33,585 nt of DNA from Candidatus Cryptobacteroides caccocaballi (GTDB lineage Bacteria > Bacteroidota > Bacteroidia > Bacteroidales > UBA932), in the NCBI GenBank assembly GCA_018064725.1, contig JAGHUQ010000090.1:1-33585 (forward strand), in the 5' to 3' direction. A model generated the notes under the pieces. That model had not been told where the DNA came from, ran no database searches, and was given only the letters and a program-made list of their open reading frames with translations. Of this stretch, positions 16,946-25,378 are shown piece after piece; positions within the stretch are counted from its first letter, which is position 1, and each line of letters starts with the position of its first letter. The translations under genes and the position numbers were made by a program.

Positions 16946-18334
16946 ATGAGAAAGCATACAATATTCACTATCATTGCTGTCGCGACACTCGGCAGCCAGG
17001 TCTGCAACGCGCAGCTGATAACCATCGATACCGAGACTGCTGTCGGAGATATCAAAAGGATGAACGCGGTCAACAATGCTCCGTCTCCGGTGTTCGAATG
17101 GCAGAGCCAGGACAACCTCTCCTACTACAAGATGCTGGAAATACCATATGCCAGGACACATGATTCCACACTGTCCGGCGACTACAGTGCCAATGTGGTC
17201 GACATATCCTGCATCTTCCCGGATTTCTCGAAGGATGTGAACGATCCGGCATCATATGACTTCTACTACACAGACAAGATGATGCTTACTCTCGAGCAGG
17301 TTGGCACGCACCCTTTCTTCCGCCTTGGCCAGTCCATCGAAAACTCGGAGGACAAGAAATACCACATCTTCCCTCCAGCAGACTTCAGGAAATGGGCTCG
17401 CATCTGCGAGCACATAATCAGGCATTACAACTACGGCTGGGCTGATGGATATGAGCTTGGCATCGAATACTGGGAGATCTGGAACGAACCAGACAATGAC
17501 GAGTTCCGCAAACTTGAGAAATCAGCTACCTGGGGCGGCACTGAAAAGCAGTTCTGCGAGTTTTACGCAACAGTGGCCCTACACCTCAAGAAATGCTTCC
17601 CGGAGATAAAGGTTGGCGGTCCAGCCACCACAAGGTGCAACGACTGGATAAGAAGGTTCATGGCATACATGGCTTGTCATAAGGTCCCAGTCGATTTCTT
17701 CTCATGGCATCTTTATGACACCCGTCCGGAAGGAATGGCCGGGCTTGCCAGGACGGCGAGGCAGATAGCCGACGAGGCTGGCTTTACGGATGCCGAATCC
17801 ATCCTTGACGAGTGGAACTACGTCAAAGGATGGTCAGAAGACTATGGCTACAGCATGGAGGTGATCCATAGCATAAAGGGCGCGGCGTTCACATCGGCCG
17901 TTATTACTGCATGCCAGTACGAGCCTGTGGACATGCTCATGTACTATGACGCTCAGTCATGCACTCCTTTCAATGGGCTTTTCGACTTCTACACCGGCAA
18001 GCCAATTGCGGGCTATTATGCCCTCTATGCGTGGGCAAGGCTGGCGAAATACGGCACTCAGGTGAGCGTTTCCGAGGAGATCCCGGACATCTATGCTGTC
18101 GCAGCAAGGAAAGCGGACGGCTCTGTTGCCATCCTTTTGACACGTTACAACGAAGACAACAATGTCACCTCAGACAAGGCAGTTGCGATAGAGGTCAAGG
18201 GACATGAGCCGGTGAATGCAATCGGCCATCTGACTGACAGCTGCCACATGTTCACTGAATATCCATTGGATGTCGAGGATGGCGTCATCAAGGTTGTCCT
18301 CGAACCCGAATCATTCATATTCATAGAATTGTAA
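16946..18334 (+). CDS. GH39-like glycosidase (beta-xylosidase type), secreted
   Basis: 462 residues from the ATG at 16946, which begins signal peptide MRKHTIFTIIAVATLGSQVC; an ATG at 16931 is possible. The TIM barrel carries EYWEIWNEPDN (acid/base Glu181) and AESILDEWNY (nucleophile Glu289), the clan GH-A pair in GH39 spacing, with a C-terminal beta-domain. GH39 contains beta-xylosidases and alpha-L-iduronidases, and some members act on arabinose-containing substrates. Exo-action in the periplasm on a side chain or oligosaccharide is likely. It starts 4 bp after the ASST-like gene and ends 1 bp before GH2, so it is part of the susC operon. Confidence 0.8.
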   Translation: MRKHTIFTIIAVATLGSQVCNAQLITIDTETAVGDIKRMNAVNNAPSPVFEWQSQDNLSYYKMLEIPYARTHDSTLSGDYSANVVDISCIFPDFSKDVNDPASYDFYYTDKMMLTLEQVGTHPFFRLGQSIENSEDKKYHIFPPADFRKWARICEHIIRHYNYGWADGYELGIEYWEIWNEPDNDEFRKLEKSATWGGTEKQFCEFYATVALHLKKCFPEIKVGGPATTRCNDWIRRFMAYMACHKVPVDFFSWHLYDTRPEGMAGLARTARQIADEAGFTDAESILDEWNYVKGWSEDYGYSMEVIHSIKGAAFTSAVITACQYEPVDMLMYYDAQSCTPFNGLFDFYTGKPIAGYYALYAWARLAKYGTQVSVSEEIPDIYAVAARKADGSVAILLTRYNEDNNVTSDKAVAIEVKGHEPVNAIGHLTDSCHMFTEYPLDVEDGVIKVVLEPESFIFIEL

Positions 18335-18335
18335 C

Positions 18336-20783
18336 ATGGCAGTGGCGAAGGATTCCGGGTTATGGAAGATATCCGCATGGGCAGTGTTGCTCTTGCTTTT
18401 GGAGCTACTGGCATCAGGCTGTGCCGGAAGGCAGGACATACTGTTGTGCGATGGTTGGAAATTCACAAAAGCTGACGGGGTGTTTTCTGAGGTTGCATTG
18501 GATGTTTCCTCATGGGAAAGCGTCACCATCCCACATGACTGGGCCATTTATGGACCCTTCGACGCGGACAATGACGCGCAGACCGTAGCGATAAGCCAGA
18601 ACCTTGAAACCGTTGCCAGTCTCAAGACAGGAAGGACCGGATCGCTTCCGCATGTGGGAACGGGTTGGTACAGAACCGTATTCGATGTGCCTGGCTACTC
18701 GGATGGCAAGTCCGTTGAATTGGTCTTCGATGGTGCGATGAGTCATGCCCAGGTATATGTCAACGGCCGGAAAGCCGGCGAATGGCCATATGGCTACAAT
18801 TCGTTCCATTTCGATGTGAGCGACCTGATTAATGGCGACGGCAAAGGGAATGTCCTTGCGGTAAGGCTGGAGAATCTCCCGGAATCCGCAAGGTGGTATC
18901 CAGGAGCAGGCCTATACAGGAATGTGCATCTTGTGGTCACAGACAGGATCCATGTTCCCGTTTGGGGAACTCATGTGGTCTGCCCTCGGGTCTGTGCGGA
19001 TGAGGCGACGGTGGAGATTGAGGTCAAGGTTGACGGAACTCCCGACAGAGTCAAGACGGTGATCCTCGGTCCTGATGGCAAAAGGGTCGCTTCATGCAAG
19101 GCTGGCCATGAAGGTTCCATCAGGCACGTTTTCAGGATAAATGCTCCCCAGCTATGGTCTCCGGAAAGTCCTTCCCTCTATTCTGCAGTGACATCAGTCT
19201 ATTCCGGAGCCAGGAAGGTGGATGAATACAGGACCGTCTTTGGAATCCGCGAGATAGAACTTGTTCCCGGAGAGGGATTTCTTCTCAACGGAACCAAAAG
19301 GAAAATCAAGGGAGTATGCAACCACCATGACCTCGGGCCACTGGGCGCGGCCGTCAATGAGGCCGCTCTCCGCCATCAGCTCACACTTCTGAAGGATATG
19401 GGATGCGATGCCATAAGGACGGCCCATAACATGCCGGCGCCCGAGCTTGTGAGGCTTTGCGACGAGATGGGCTTCATGATGATGGTGGAGTCATTCGACG
19501 AGTGGGACATAAGCAAATGCGCCAATGGATACAGCCGGATTTTCGACGAATGGGCGGAAAAAGACCTTGTCAACATGCTGCACCAGTATCGCAACTCACC
19601 TTCTGTTGTGTTCTGGAGCATCGGAAACGAGGTCCCAAGCCAGAATGACAGCACCGGCTGCAAAACGGCAGCTTTCCTATATGACATCTGCCACAGGGAA
19701 GATCCTGCCAGATTTGTGACCTGCGGAATGGACCAGGTTCTGCCTGTACTTGAAAGCGGCTTCGCGGAGCAGCTGGATATCCCCGGATTCAACTATAGGG
19801 TCAATTATTACGGCCTGGCGCACCAGCAGTTGCCTGGAAAGCTGATTCTCGGCAGTGAGACCGCATCAACGCTCTCCACGCGCGGCATCTACAAGTTCCC
19901 TGCAGAAAGGAAGATGATGGCAATGTATCCGGACAGGTACTGCTCTTCCTATGACCTGGAGTGCTGTAGCTGGTCAAATCTGCCTGAGGACGATTTCGCG
20001 ATGGCTGAGGATAACGACTGGGATATCGGGCAGTTCGTCTGGACGGGCTTTGACTATCTTGGTGAGCCGACTCCTTATGAAAGCATGCCGAACCACAGTT
20101 CAAATTTCGGCATAATTGACCTTGCTTCCATCCCAAAGGACAGGTATTACCTGTACCGAAGCGTATGGAAGCCAGAAGACGAGACACTGCACATAGTCCC
20201 TCACTGGACGTGGCCATCACGCGAGGGTGAGACGACTCCGGTCTTCGTATACACCAATCATCCGTCTGCGGAACTCTTTGTCAACGGCATAAGCCAGGGC
20301 ATACGCACCAAAGACATGAATGGTGACCTTGAGCGCTACAGACTGATCTGGGAGGACGTGACATACGAGCCTGGGGAGCTCAAGGTTGTCGCCTATGACG
20401 AAACGGGAAAGGCGGTTTCCGAGAAGTGCGTACGCACTGCAGGCCAGCCTCACCATCTTGTCCTGACTTCTGACAGGACAAGACTGCATGCCGACGGCAA
20501 GGATCTGGCATACATCGAGGTGACAGCCGTCGATGCTGACGGCAACGTCTGTCCTTTGGAGAATTCTTCAGTAAGTTTCAGCACCGAAGGCGATAGCGGT
20601 TTCTTCAGGGCCTCTGCAAACGGTGACCCTACCAGCCTTGAACTTTTCCACATTCCGGAGATGCATCTTTTCAACGGAAAGCTCACCGCCATCGTACAGA
20701 CCACCGACAGGAAGGGCCGTCTTGTATTCAGGGCTCATTCAGAAAAAATGATTGACGGAGAACTTGCCATACAGGTAAGATGA
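18336..20783 (+). CDS. GH2 beta-galactosidase-type lipoprotein
   Basis: 815 residues with an N-terminal hydrophobic segment and lipobox ASGC (Cys29). Order: GH2 sugar-binding domain (about 35-205, with GTGWYRTVFDV and GLYRNVHLV), Ig-like domain (about 205-305), TIM barrel (about 310-600) with DAIRTAHN, acid/base SIGNE (Glu432) and nucleophile LGSETAS (Glu508), then DUF4982-like and invasin-like Ig domains from about 615. Such architectures in Bacteroidota are usually exo-beta-galactosidases. Other GH2 activities (beta-glucuronidase, alpha-L-arabinopyranosidase) cannot be excluded. It is the last gene of the susC operon, and a hairpin covers its stop codon. Confidence 0.88.
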   Translation: MAVAKDSGLWKISAWAVLLLLLELLASGCAGRQDILLCDGWKFTKADGVFSEVALDVSSWESVTIPHDWAIYGPFDADNDAQTVAISQNLETVASLKTGRTGSLPHVGTGWYRTVFDVPGYSDGKSVELVFDGAMSHAQVYVNGRKAGEWPYGYNSFHFDVSDLINGDGKGNVLAVRLENLPESARWYPGAGLYRNVHLVVTDRIHVPVWGTHVVCPRVCADEATVEIEVKVDGTPDRVKTVILGPDGKRVASCKAGHEGSIRHVFRINAPQLWSPESPSLYSAVTSVYSGARKVDEYRTVFGIREIELVPGEGFLLNGTKRKIKGVCNHHDLGPLGAAVNEAALRHQLTLLKDMGCDAIRTAHNMPAPELVRLCDEMGFMMMVESFDEWDISKCANGYSRIFDEWAEKDLVNMLHQYRNSPSVVFWSIGNEVPSQNDSTGCKTAAFLYDICHREDPARFVTCGMDQVLPVLESGFAEQLDIPGFNYRVNYYGLAHQQLPGKLILGSETASTLSTRGIYKFPAERKMMAMYPDRYCSSYDLECCSWSNLPEDDFAMAEDNDWDIGQFVWTGFDYLGEPTPYESMPNHSSNFGIIDLASIPKDRYYLYRSVWKPEDETLHIVPHWTWPSREGETTPVFVYTNHPSAELFVNGISQGIRTKDMNGDLERYRLIWEDVTYEPGELKVVAYDETGKAVSEKCVRTAGQPHHLVLTSDRTRLHADGKDLAYIEVTAVDADGNVCPLENSSVSFSTEGDSGFFRASANGDPTSLELFHIPEMHLFNGKLTAIVQTTDRKGRLVFRAHSEKMIDGELAIQVR

Positions 20784-20793
20784 CTCCGTCAAT
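20751..20793. terminator. Hairpin spanning the GH2 stop codon
   Basis: ATTGACGGAG (20751-20760) pairs perfectly with CTCCGTCAAT (20784-20793). An inner stem CTTGCC/GGTAAG can form with one G-U pair around an ATACA loop. There is no T-tract, so it may be a weak or factor-dependent terminator, or a 3' stabilising structure, between convergent GH2 and GH36. Confidence 0.45.
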
Positions 20794-20848
20794 CTGACAA
20801 CCAACTACAACCACTGATATTGACAATCGCTGTCCCAAAGGCAATGCC

Positions 20849-23020
20849 CTACTCCGCCTGGAGATAGAGCACTGCGCTTGTATACATTTTCTGAAGATTG
20901 AGGTTGATTCCTTCGTTCTTCAGGTAATCGCCCTTGAAAGTCATGCCGTCACCCCAGAAGGTAGGGATGGCAGGATTAACCTCGAGTATGGTGTAACTCA
21001 TGTCCGAATCCAGACCGCTGAGTCTCAGATGCGGCTCGCGCACCTGGCTCTGGTACTCAAGGCTGAATGCGAAAACGACGGCGCGTTTCTTGTCCTTGGA
21101 TACATACATGAGTGAATAATAGTCTGTATCGTACGGAGAGAGCAGCCTGTATAGGTCACCATCCTCGATGATGTCGCGATACTCCTTGTAGGCTGCGATG
21201 GCTTTCTTCGAATATTCCAGCTCCTCGCTTGTCATGTGTTTCGGCTGGAGCTCCATGCCCAAACGTGCCGACGAGGCCATGTCGAAACGGAACTTCAGCG
21301 GAGTGATGTTCAAGGTCTCTCCATTGGGGACTGCAGTGACATGTGATGCCACAACCATTGCCGGATATATCATGTTTGTGCCATACTGTATCTTCGCCCT
21401 GCTACGGGCTTCCGCATTGTCGCTGGCCCAAACCTCGTCAAAGTACCTGAGCGCGCCGTACTCTACCCTGCCGCCTCCGGAAGCGCAGGCCTGGATCATC
21501 AGGTCCGGATATTTCGCCCTTACGCGGTCAAGGATCTTGTAGAGACCATTGGTATACTCAAGCCAGATTCGGCTCTGCTCCTTCAGATATTCGGAGCCCG
21601 GATTCAGGAAATGACGGTTTGCATCCCACTTCACATAGTCTACTTTTCCCTCATCCGCAATCCTGTCGAATACGGAGACGATGTAGTCCTGCACTGCAGG
21701 ATTCGAAAGGTCAAGGACATACTGGCTTCTGATCTCATGGAATGGTCTTCCCTTCTCGGCCACTATCCAGTCCGGATGCTTTTCATAAAGCTCGCTGCGC
21801 GGGTTGACCATCTCCGGCTCGATCCATATTCCGAACTTCATCCCCAGCGAGTGGGCATGCTCTGAAAGATAGTAGATTCCCTCGGGCAATTTTGTACTGT
21901 TCACCATCCAGTCGCCCAGTCCCTGGGTATCATCGTTGCGCGGATACTTTGAACCGAACCATCCATCATCCATCACGAAGAGCTCGAGTCCCAGGTTATG
22001 GGCATCGTCGATCATGTCTGTGATGACCTTGGTGTCTATGTCGAAATACGCACCTTCCCAGCTGTTGAGAAGAGTTGGCGCCATCTGCTTCGCATGGCAG
22101 TTGAAGCGGCGCGCCCAGTCGTGAAGATTGCGGGAAACCCTTCCGGCGCCTTCGCTGCTGAAGGTGTAGACCATGTCAGGCGTGGTGATGCACTCGCCCT
22201 TGTCGAGGGTGATTTCCGCATTGAACGGGTTGACTCCTCCTGTGATGTCGACCTCATCGGTCATGTCCATCTGGAAATTGATCCTGTAGCTTCCGCTCCA
22301 TACCAGTGCTCCGCCGATGTATTCTCCATAGTCCTCACTGAATGAATTGGTGTTGAGACCGAGAATGAAAGATGGGTTCTCGATATGGGTGGTGCGTGTT
22401 CCCTGGCGGTTCTCTATGGTCTTGGTGCCATGGGTGAGGATCTCCTGCTCGACCTGCATCTCCCTTCCCCAGCTGCCGCTGAAGTGTGAAAGGAGATATT
22501 TGTCAGCACGCACATGCATGCAGTTGGAATAGTAAGAGTGGAGAGTCACCTTCCTGCGCCCGTTGTTTGTGATTTCGCTGTGGCAGAGAATCACATCCTC
22601 GGCCTTGTATGCCTTGTATGAGAGGACGACTTCAAGACCCGATTTGGGATCACGCATGTGTATCCTTGTCTCGGAGAAATCCCCGTTATCAGAGAATTCA
22701 TGCGATACATATTCAAGCTCTGTGTTGATGCCTCCATCTCCGGATGTGACGCAAAGGGCTTCTGAGCCAATGTTGCGTCCGCCGGCAGTAGGATATGCGA
22801 GATACTGCTTTCCGTAGCCGAGGTTGACATAAGTCCTGGAGCTGAGGAAGACAGAAGGGTCGGAGACAGGACCTCCGTAATGGCTGAAATACAGCAGCCC
22901 GTCATCGTCTGTGCTCAGAACAAGGGAGCTGTTGTCGGTGTTGATCGGAATCACCTCACCAGCAAAGCAGGTTAATGCGGCAAGACCGAAGAGAAGTGCT
23001 GATATTGCTAACTTTTTCAT
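20849..23020 (-). CDS. GH36 alpha-galactosidase, secreted
   Basis: 723 residues with signal peptide MKKLAISALLFGLAALTCFA. An N-terminal beta-supersandwich (about 25-300) precedes the TIM barrel with FVMDDGWFG (about 348-356), nucleophile VKWDANRH (Asp466) and acid/base WASDNAEA (Asp534). The ACASGGGRVEYG loop (511-522) is typical of GH36. The enzyme releases alpha-galactose from oligosaccharides or small galactosides. It is the last gene of the GRE operon, 1 bp after the beta-helix gene. Its presence suggests that the operon's imported substrate or aglycone comes from an alpha-galactoside. It is secreted, whereas the epimerase and GRE are cytoplasmic. Confidence 0.9.
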   Translation of the reverse strand: MKKLAISALLFGLAALTCFAGEVIPINTDNSSLVLSTDDDGLLYFSHYGGPVSDPSVFLSSRTYVNLGYGKQYLAYPTAGGRNIGSEALCVTSGDGGINTELEYVSHEFSDNGDFSETRIHMRDPKSGLEVVLSYKAYKAEDVILCHSEITNNGRRKVTLHSYYSNCMHVRADKYLLSHFSGSWGREMQVEQEILTHGTKTIENRQGTRTTHIENPSFILGLNTNSFSEDYGEYIGGALVWSGSYRINFQMDMTDEVDITGGVNPFNAEITLDKGECITTPDMVYTFSSEGAGRVSRNLHDWARRFNCHAKQMAPTLLNSWEGAYFDIDTKVITDMIDDAHNLGLELFVMDDGWFGSKYPRNDDTQGLGDWMVNSTKLPEGIYYLSEHAHSLGMKFGIWIEPEMVNPRSELYEKHPDWIVAEKGRPFHEIRSQYVLDLSNPAVQDYIVSVFDRIADEGKVDYVKWDANRHFLNPGSEYLKEQSRIWLEYTNGLYKILDRVRAKYPDLMIQACASGGGRVEYGALRYFDEVWASDNAEARSRAKIQYGTNMIYPAMVVASHVTAVPNGETLNITPLKFRFDMASSARLGMELQPKHMTSEELEYSKKAIAAYKEYRDIIEDGDLYRLLSPYDTDYYSLMYVSKDKKRAVVFAFSLEYQSQVREPHLRLSGLDSDMSYTILEVNPAIPTFWGDGMTFKGDYLKNEGINLNLQKMYTSAVLYLQAE

Positions 23021-23021
23021 T

Positions 23022-24371
23022 TTAGAATCCGAATTTTTCCTTGAAACGTTTCAATTCTTTCTTTCCAGGACCAAATACCATAGGCTCCTCGACGGTCTGG
23101 GACTGGATTTCATCCTCATTGTCGTCATGCACCTGATCGAGATGGTCGGGGTATTTGAATACGAGTTGCCCGGTAGGACGTCCATGATAGCGGCAGAGCG
23201 TGTTCTTAGGCATGTTCCACACGTTTCCTTCAACTGTCATGGAGTGATACCATGCGTTGAAGAGCCTCAGGCAGCAGTCCTCCGACTTTGAGAAGACATT
23301 GTTCCTGATGACAAAGCCTTCGGTCTCTGCAGTGGTATCGTAGAACATGAGGTGACCCGCGTTTGGATTCCAACGCTGCTTGTGTCCCCATCCCTTGCCT
23401 GCGTCGTGGCATGTGTTGTTCTCGAATACGACATTGACGGTGCGGGCATTCTCACCCTGCTGCCAGTATTCATATGAATACTCGCAGTTCCATACCTTGT
23501 TGCCCCTGTAGCAGATGTTCTCCTGAAGCACGTCATCCACATTGGACTGGTTGGTAAGTCCGGCATCCCAGCACTCCCAGACGCGGCAACCCTCGACGAG
23601 GACATCGCTCGCTGCCGCCCAGAATTCGATTCCGTTTCCATAACGCACGCTTCTGCCCTCATTGTCCAGATAGTTGGTGCTGCCTCCTATCCATGACACG
23701 TCGCAGTTGCGCACGGTGACGTTCTTGACGCCGTCACCGCCGATTCCATGGGCAGCTCCATAGCGTAGCCAGAGTCCGTCATAGACCACATCGTGACATG
23801 CGGACTCGTCGATGACATGTCTGCGCTCGGCAAGCTCGATGGAGGTGAAGCGCTTGCCCGGATTGCTGCGGCTGCTGATGTAGATGGTTTGCTCCTTTTC
23901 CACCCACATGAAGCTGAGGTCCCTTGCTGCAAGGTCCTTCCTGAAATCCACCTTCCATCCGCAGCCTTTGCGGCCATGGTTGAAAATCACGTTTCCGATC
24001 TCAAGCTCGGAGCTTTCGTTCCATTTCCATAGTCCCTTCTCCACTTCCGTCCAGTCAGTCTCCGAAGAGGCGTCGCGAGAAGGCTGGAGCATAGGCTTCC
24101 CGCCCTGTCCATAGCTTGCATAGCGGATGACGCCTTCGGGTGCTCCGGAAGACGGACGGAGGCTGCCGCGGAAGATGTCGCCAGAGCGGAACAGCACGGT
24201 GTCGCCTGGTTTCAGGCTGGCGGCATTGACCCTGTCGAGGCTGCGCCATGCAGTCTCCTGAGTCTTTCCGTCAGCGTTGTCGTCGCCCTTGGCGCTCACA
24301 TAGTATGTCTCAGCCATGGATGTCAGGCTGAACAGAGTCGCTGCCAGGGCAGTCGTTACATATCTTTTCAT
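23022..24371 (-). CDS. Secreted right-handed parallel beta-helix protein of unknown function
   Basis: 449 residues with signal peptide MKRYVTTALAATLFSLTSMA. The YYVSAKGDDNADGKT opening is typical of secreted beta-helix proteins with a DUF1565-like start. From about 165 to 400 there are regular helix coils (NVTVRNCDVSWIGG, VLVEGCRVWECWDAG, VVFENNTCHDAG, FVIRNNVF, MTVEGNVW). The fold is shared by polysaccharide lyases, GH28-type hydrolases, epimerases and binding proteins. I cannot identify a catalytic triad of a named family. It overlaps galM by 4 bp (ATGA) and is coupled to GH36, so it likely acts on the same glycan. It is rich in Cys and Trp for a beta-helix. Confidence 0.75.
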   Translation of the reverse strand: MKRYVTTALAATLFSLTSMAETYYVSAKGDDNADGKTQETAWRSLDRVNAASLKPGDTVLFRSGDIFRGSLRPSSGAPEGVIRYASYGQGGKPMLQPSRDASSETDWTEVEKGLWKWNESSELEIGNVIFNHGRKGCGWKVDFRKDLAARDLSFMWVEKEQTIYISSRSNPGKRFTSIELAERRHVIDESACHDVVYDGLWLRYGAAHGIGGDGVKNVTVRNCDVSWIGGSTNYLDNEGRSVRYGNGIEFWAAASDVLVEGCRVWECWDAGLTNQSNVDDVLQENICYRGNKVWNCEYSYEYWQQGENARTVNVVFENNTCHDAGKGWGHKQRWNPNAGHLMFYDTTAETEGFVIRNNVFSKSEDCCLRLFNAWYHSMTVEGNVWNMPKNTLCRYHGRPTGQLVFKYPDHLDQVHDDNEDEIQSQTVEEPMVFGPGKKELKRFKEKFGF

Positions 24372-25378
24372 AATGATGAGAATTTATAGATGCAAATCTG
24401 TCTGTATTCCTCTGATGGACGGAGCACTGTCGATGGGAACTCCGGATGGTTGGGACTGTCAGGGAAATGCTGTGTCTCAAGGGCGAGCGAGCAGTTCTTG
24501 ACATATGGCTTACCATTTTTTCCAAGCATGCTTCCGTCGAAATAGTTTCCCCCGTAGAACTGGATTCCAGGCTCGGTGGTGAACACTTCCATGCGTCGTC
24601 CGCTGACTGGATCGTATACCTCGGCCGCTTTGGAGAGCGCTCCTTCGGATGGCTTTGCCAGCACCCAGTTGTGATCATATCCGCCGCCGCGGACAAGCTG
24701 TTCGTTATCCTGGCTCAGACGCGATCCTATCACATGCGGCTTCCTGAAATCGAACGGAGTTCCATCGACTGGCGCCAGCTCTCCAGTAGGAATAAGAGTT
24801 CCGTCAACCGGGGTGTAGCGATCGGCGTTGATGGTCAGTACATGGTCGTTTACCGTGCCCTCTCCTTCTCCATGGAGATTGAAGAAGGAATGATGGGTAA
24901 GGTTGATGATTGTCGGGGCATCAGTCTCCGCATTGTAGCTTATCACAAGCTCGTTGCTGTCTAAAAGTGCATATGACATCCGGACGGTCAGGGTGCCTGG
25001 ATATCCTTCCTCCCCATCGGCGGAAACATAAGAGAAGACAATGGAATTCTCCGAAACGGATTCCACCTTCCAAGTGACCATGTCGAATCCCAGCACTCCG
25101 CCATGGAGCGCGTTCTGCCCATTGTTTACAGCAAGCACATAGTCTTTTCCGTCAAGACTGAAACGCCCTTTTGCGATGCGATTGCCGTAACGGCCGATGG
25201 CCGCTCCCAGGAAACGCTCTCCTTTGCCATAATTCCTGTACTTGTCCTCATCGTATGTGCCGAGTACGATATCCGCCATCACTCCGTTCCTGTCTGGTAC
25301 CCAAAGGTCCATGATTCTGCATCCGAAGTCAGTCACGGTCAGCTTGAGACCGTTTGAATTTTTCAAAGTGTACTTCAT
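24368..25378 (-). CDS. galM: Aldose 1-epimerase (mutarotase)
   Basis: 336 residues with no signal peptide, so cytoplasmic. All family landmarks are present: GRYGNRIAKG, NNGQNALHGG, the catalytic His in NLTHHSFFNL, GYDHNW, TTEPGIQFY and the catalytic Glu in LETQHFPDSPNHPEFP. The enzyme interconverts alpha and beta anomers of free aldoses such as galactose, glucose, xylose or arabinose. ATGA overlaps on both sides couple it to the transporter and the beta-helix gene. It shows that a free aldose enters the cytoplasm in this pathway, yet no sugar kinase is encoded nearby. Confidence 0.92.
   Translation of the reverse strand: MKYTLKNSNGLKLTVTDFGCRIMDLWVPDRNGVMADIVLGTYDEDKYRNYGKGERFLGAAIGRYGNRIAKGRFSLDGKDYVLAVNNGQNALHGGVLGFDMVTWKVESVSENSIVFSYVSADGEEGYPGTLTVRMSYALLDSNELVISYNAETDAPTIINLTHHSFFNLHGEGEGTVNDHVLTINADRYTPVDGTLIPTGELAPVDGTPFDFRKPHVIGSRLSQDNEQLVRGGGYDHNWVLAKPSEGALSKAAEVYDPVSGRRMEVFTTEPGIQFYGGNYFDGSMLGKNGKPYVKNCSLALETQHFPDSPNHPEFPSTVLRPSEEYRQICIYKFSSL

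Noticed and set aside
24446..24964. 172-codon + strand frame opposite galM
   Set aside because: Shadow of a strongly conserved epimerase.
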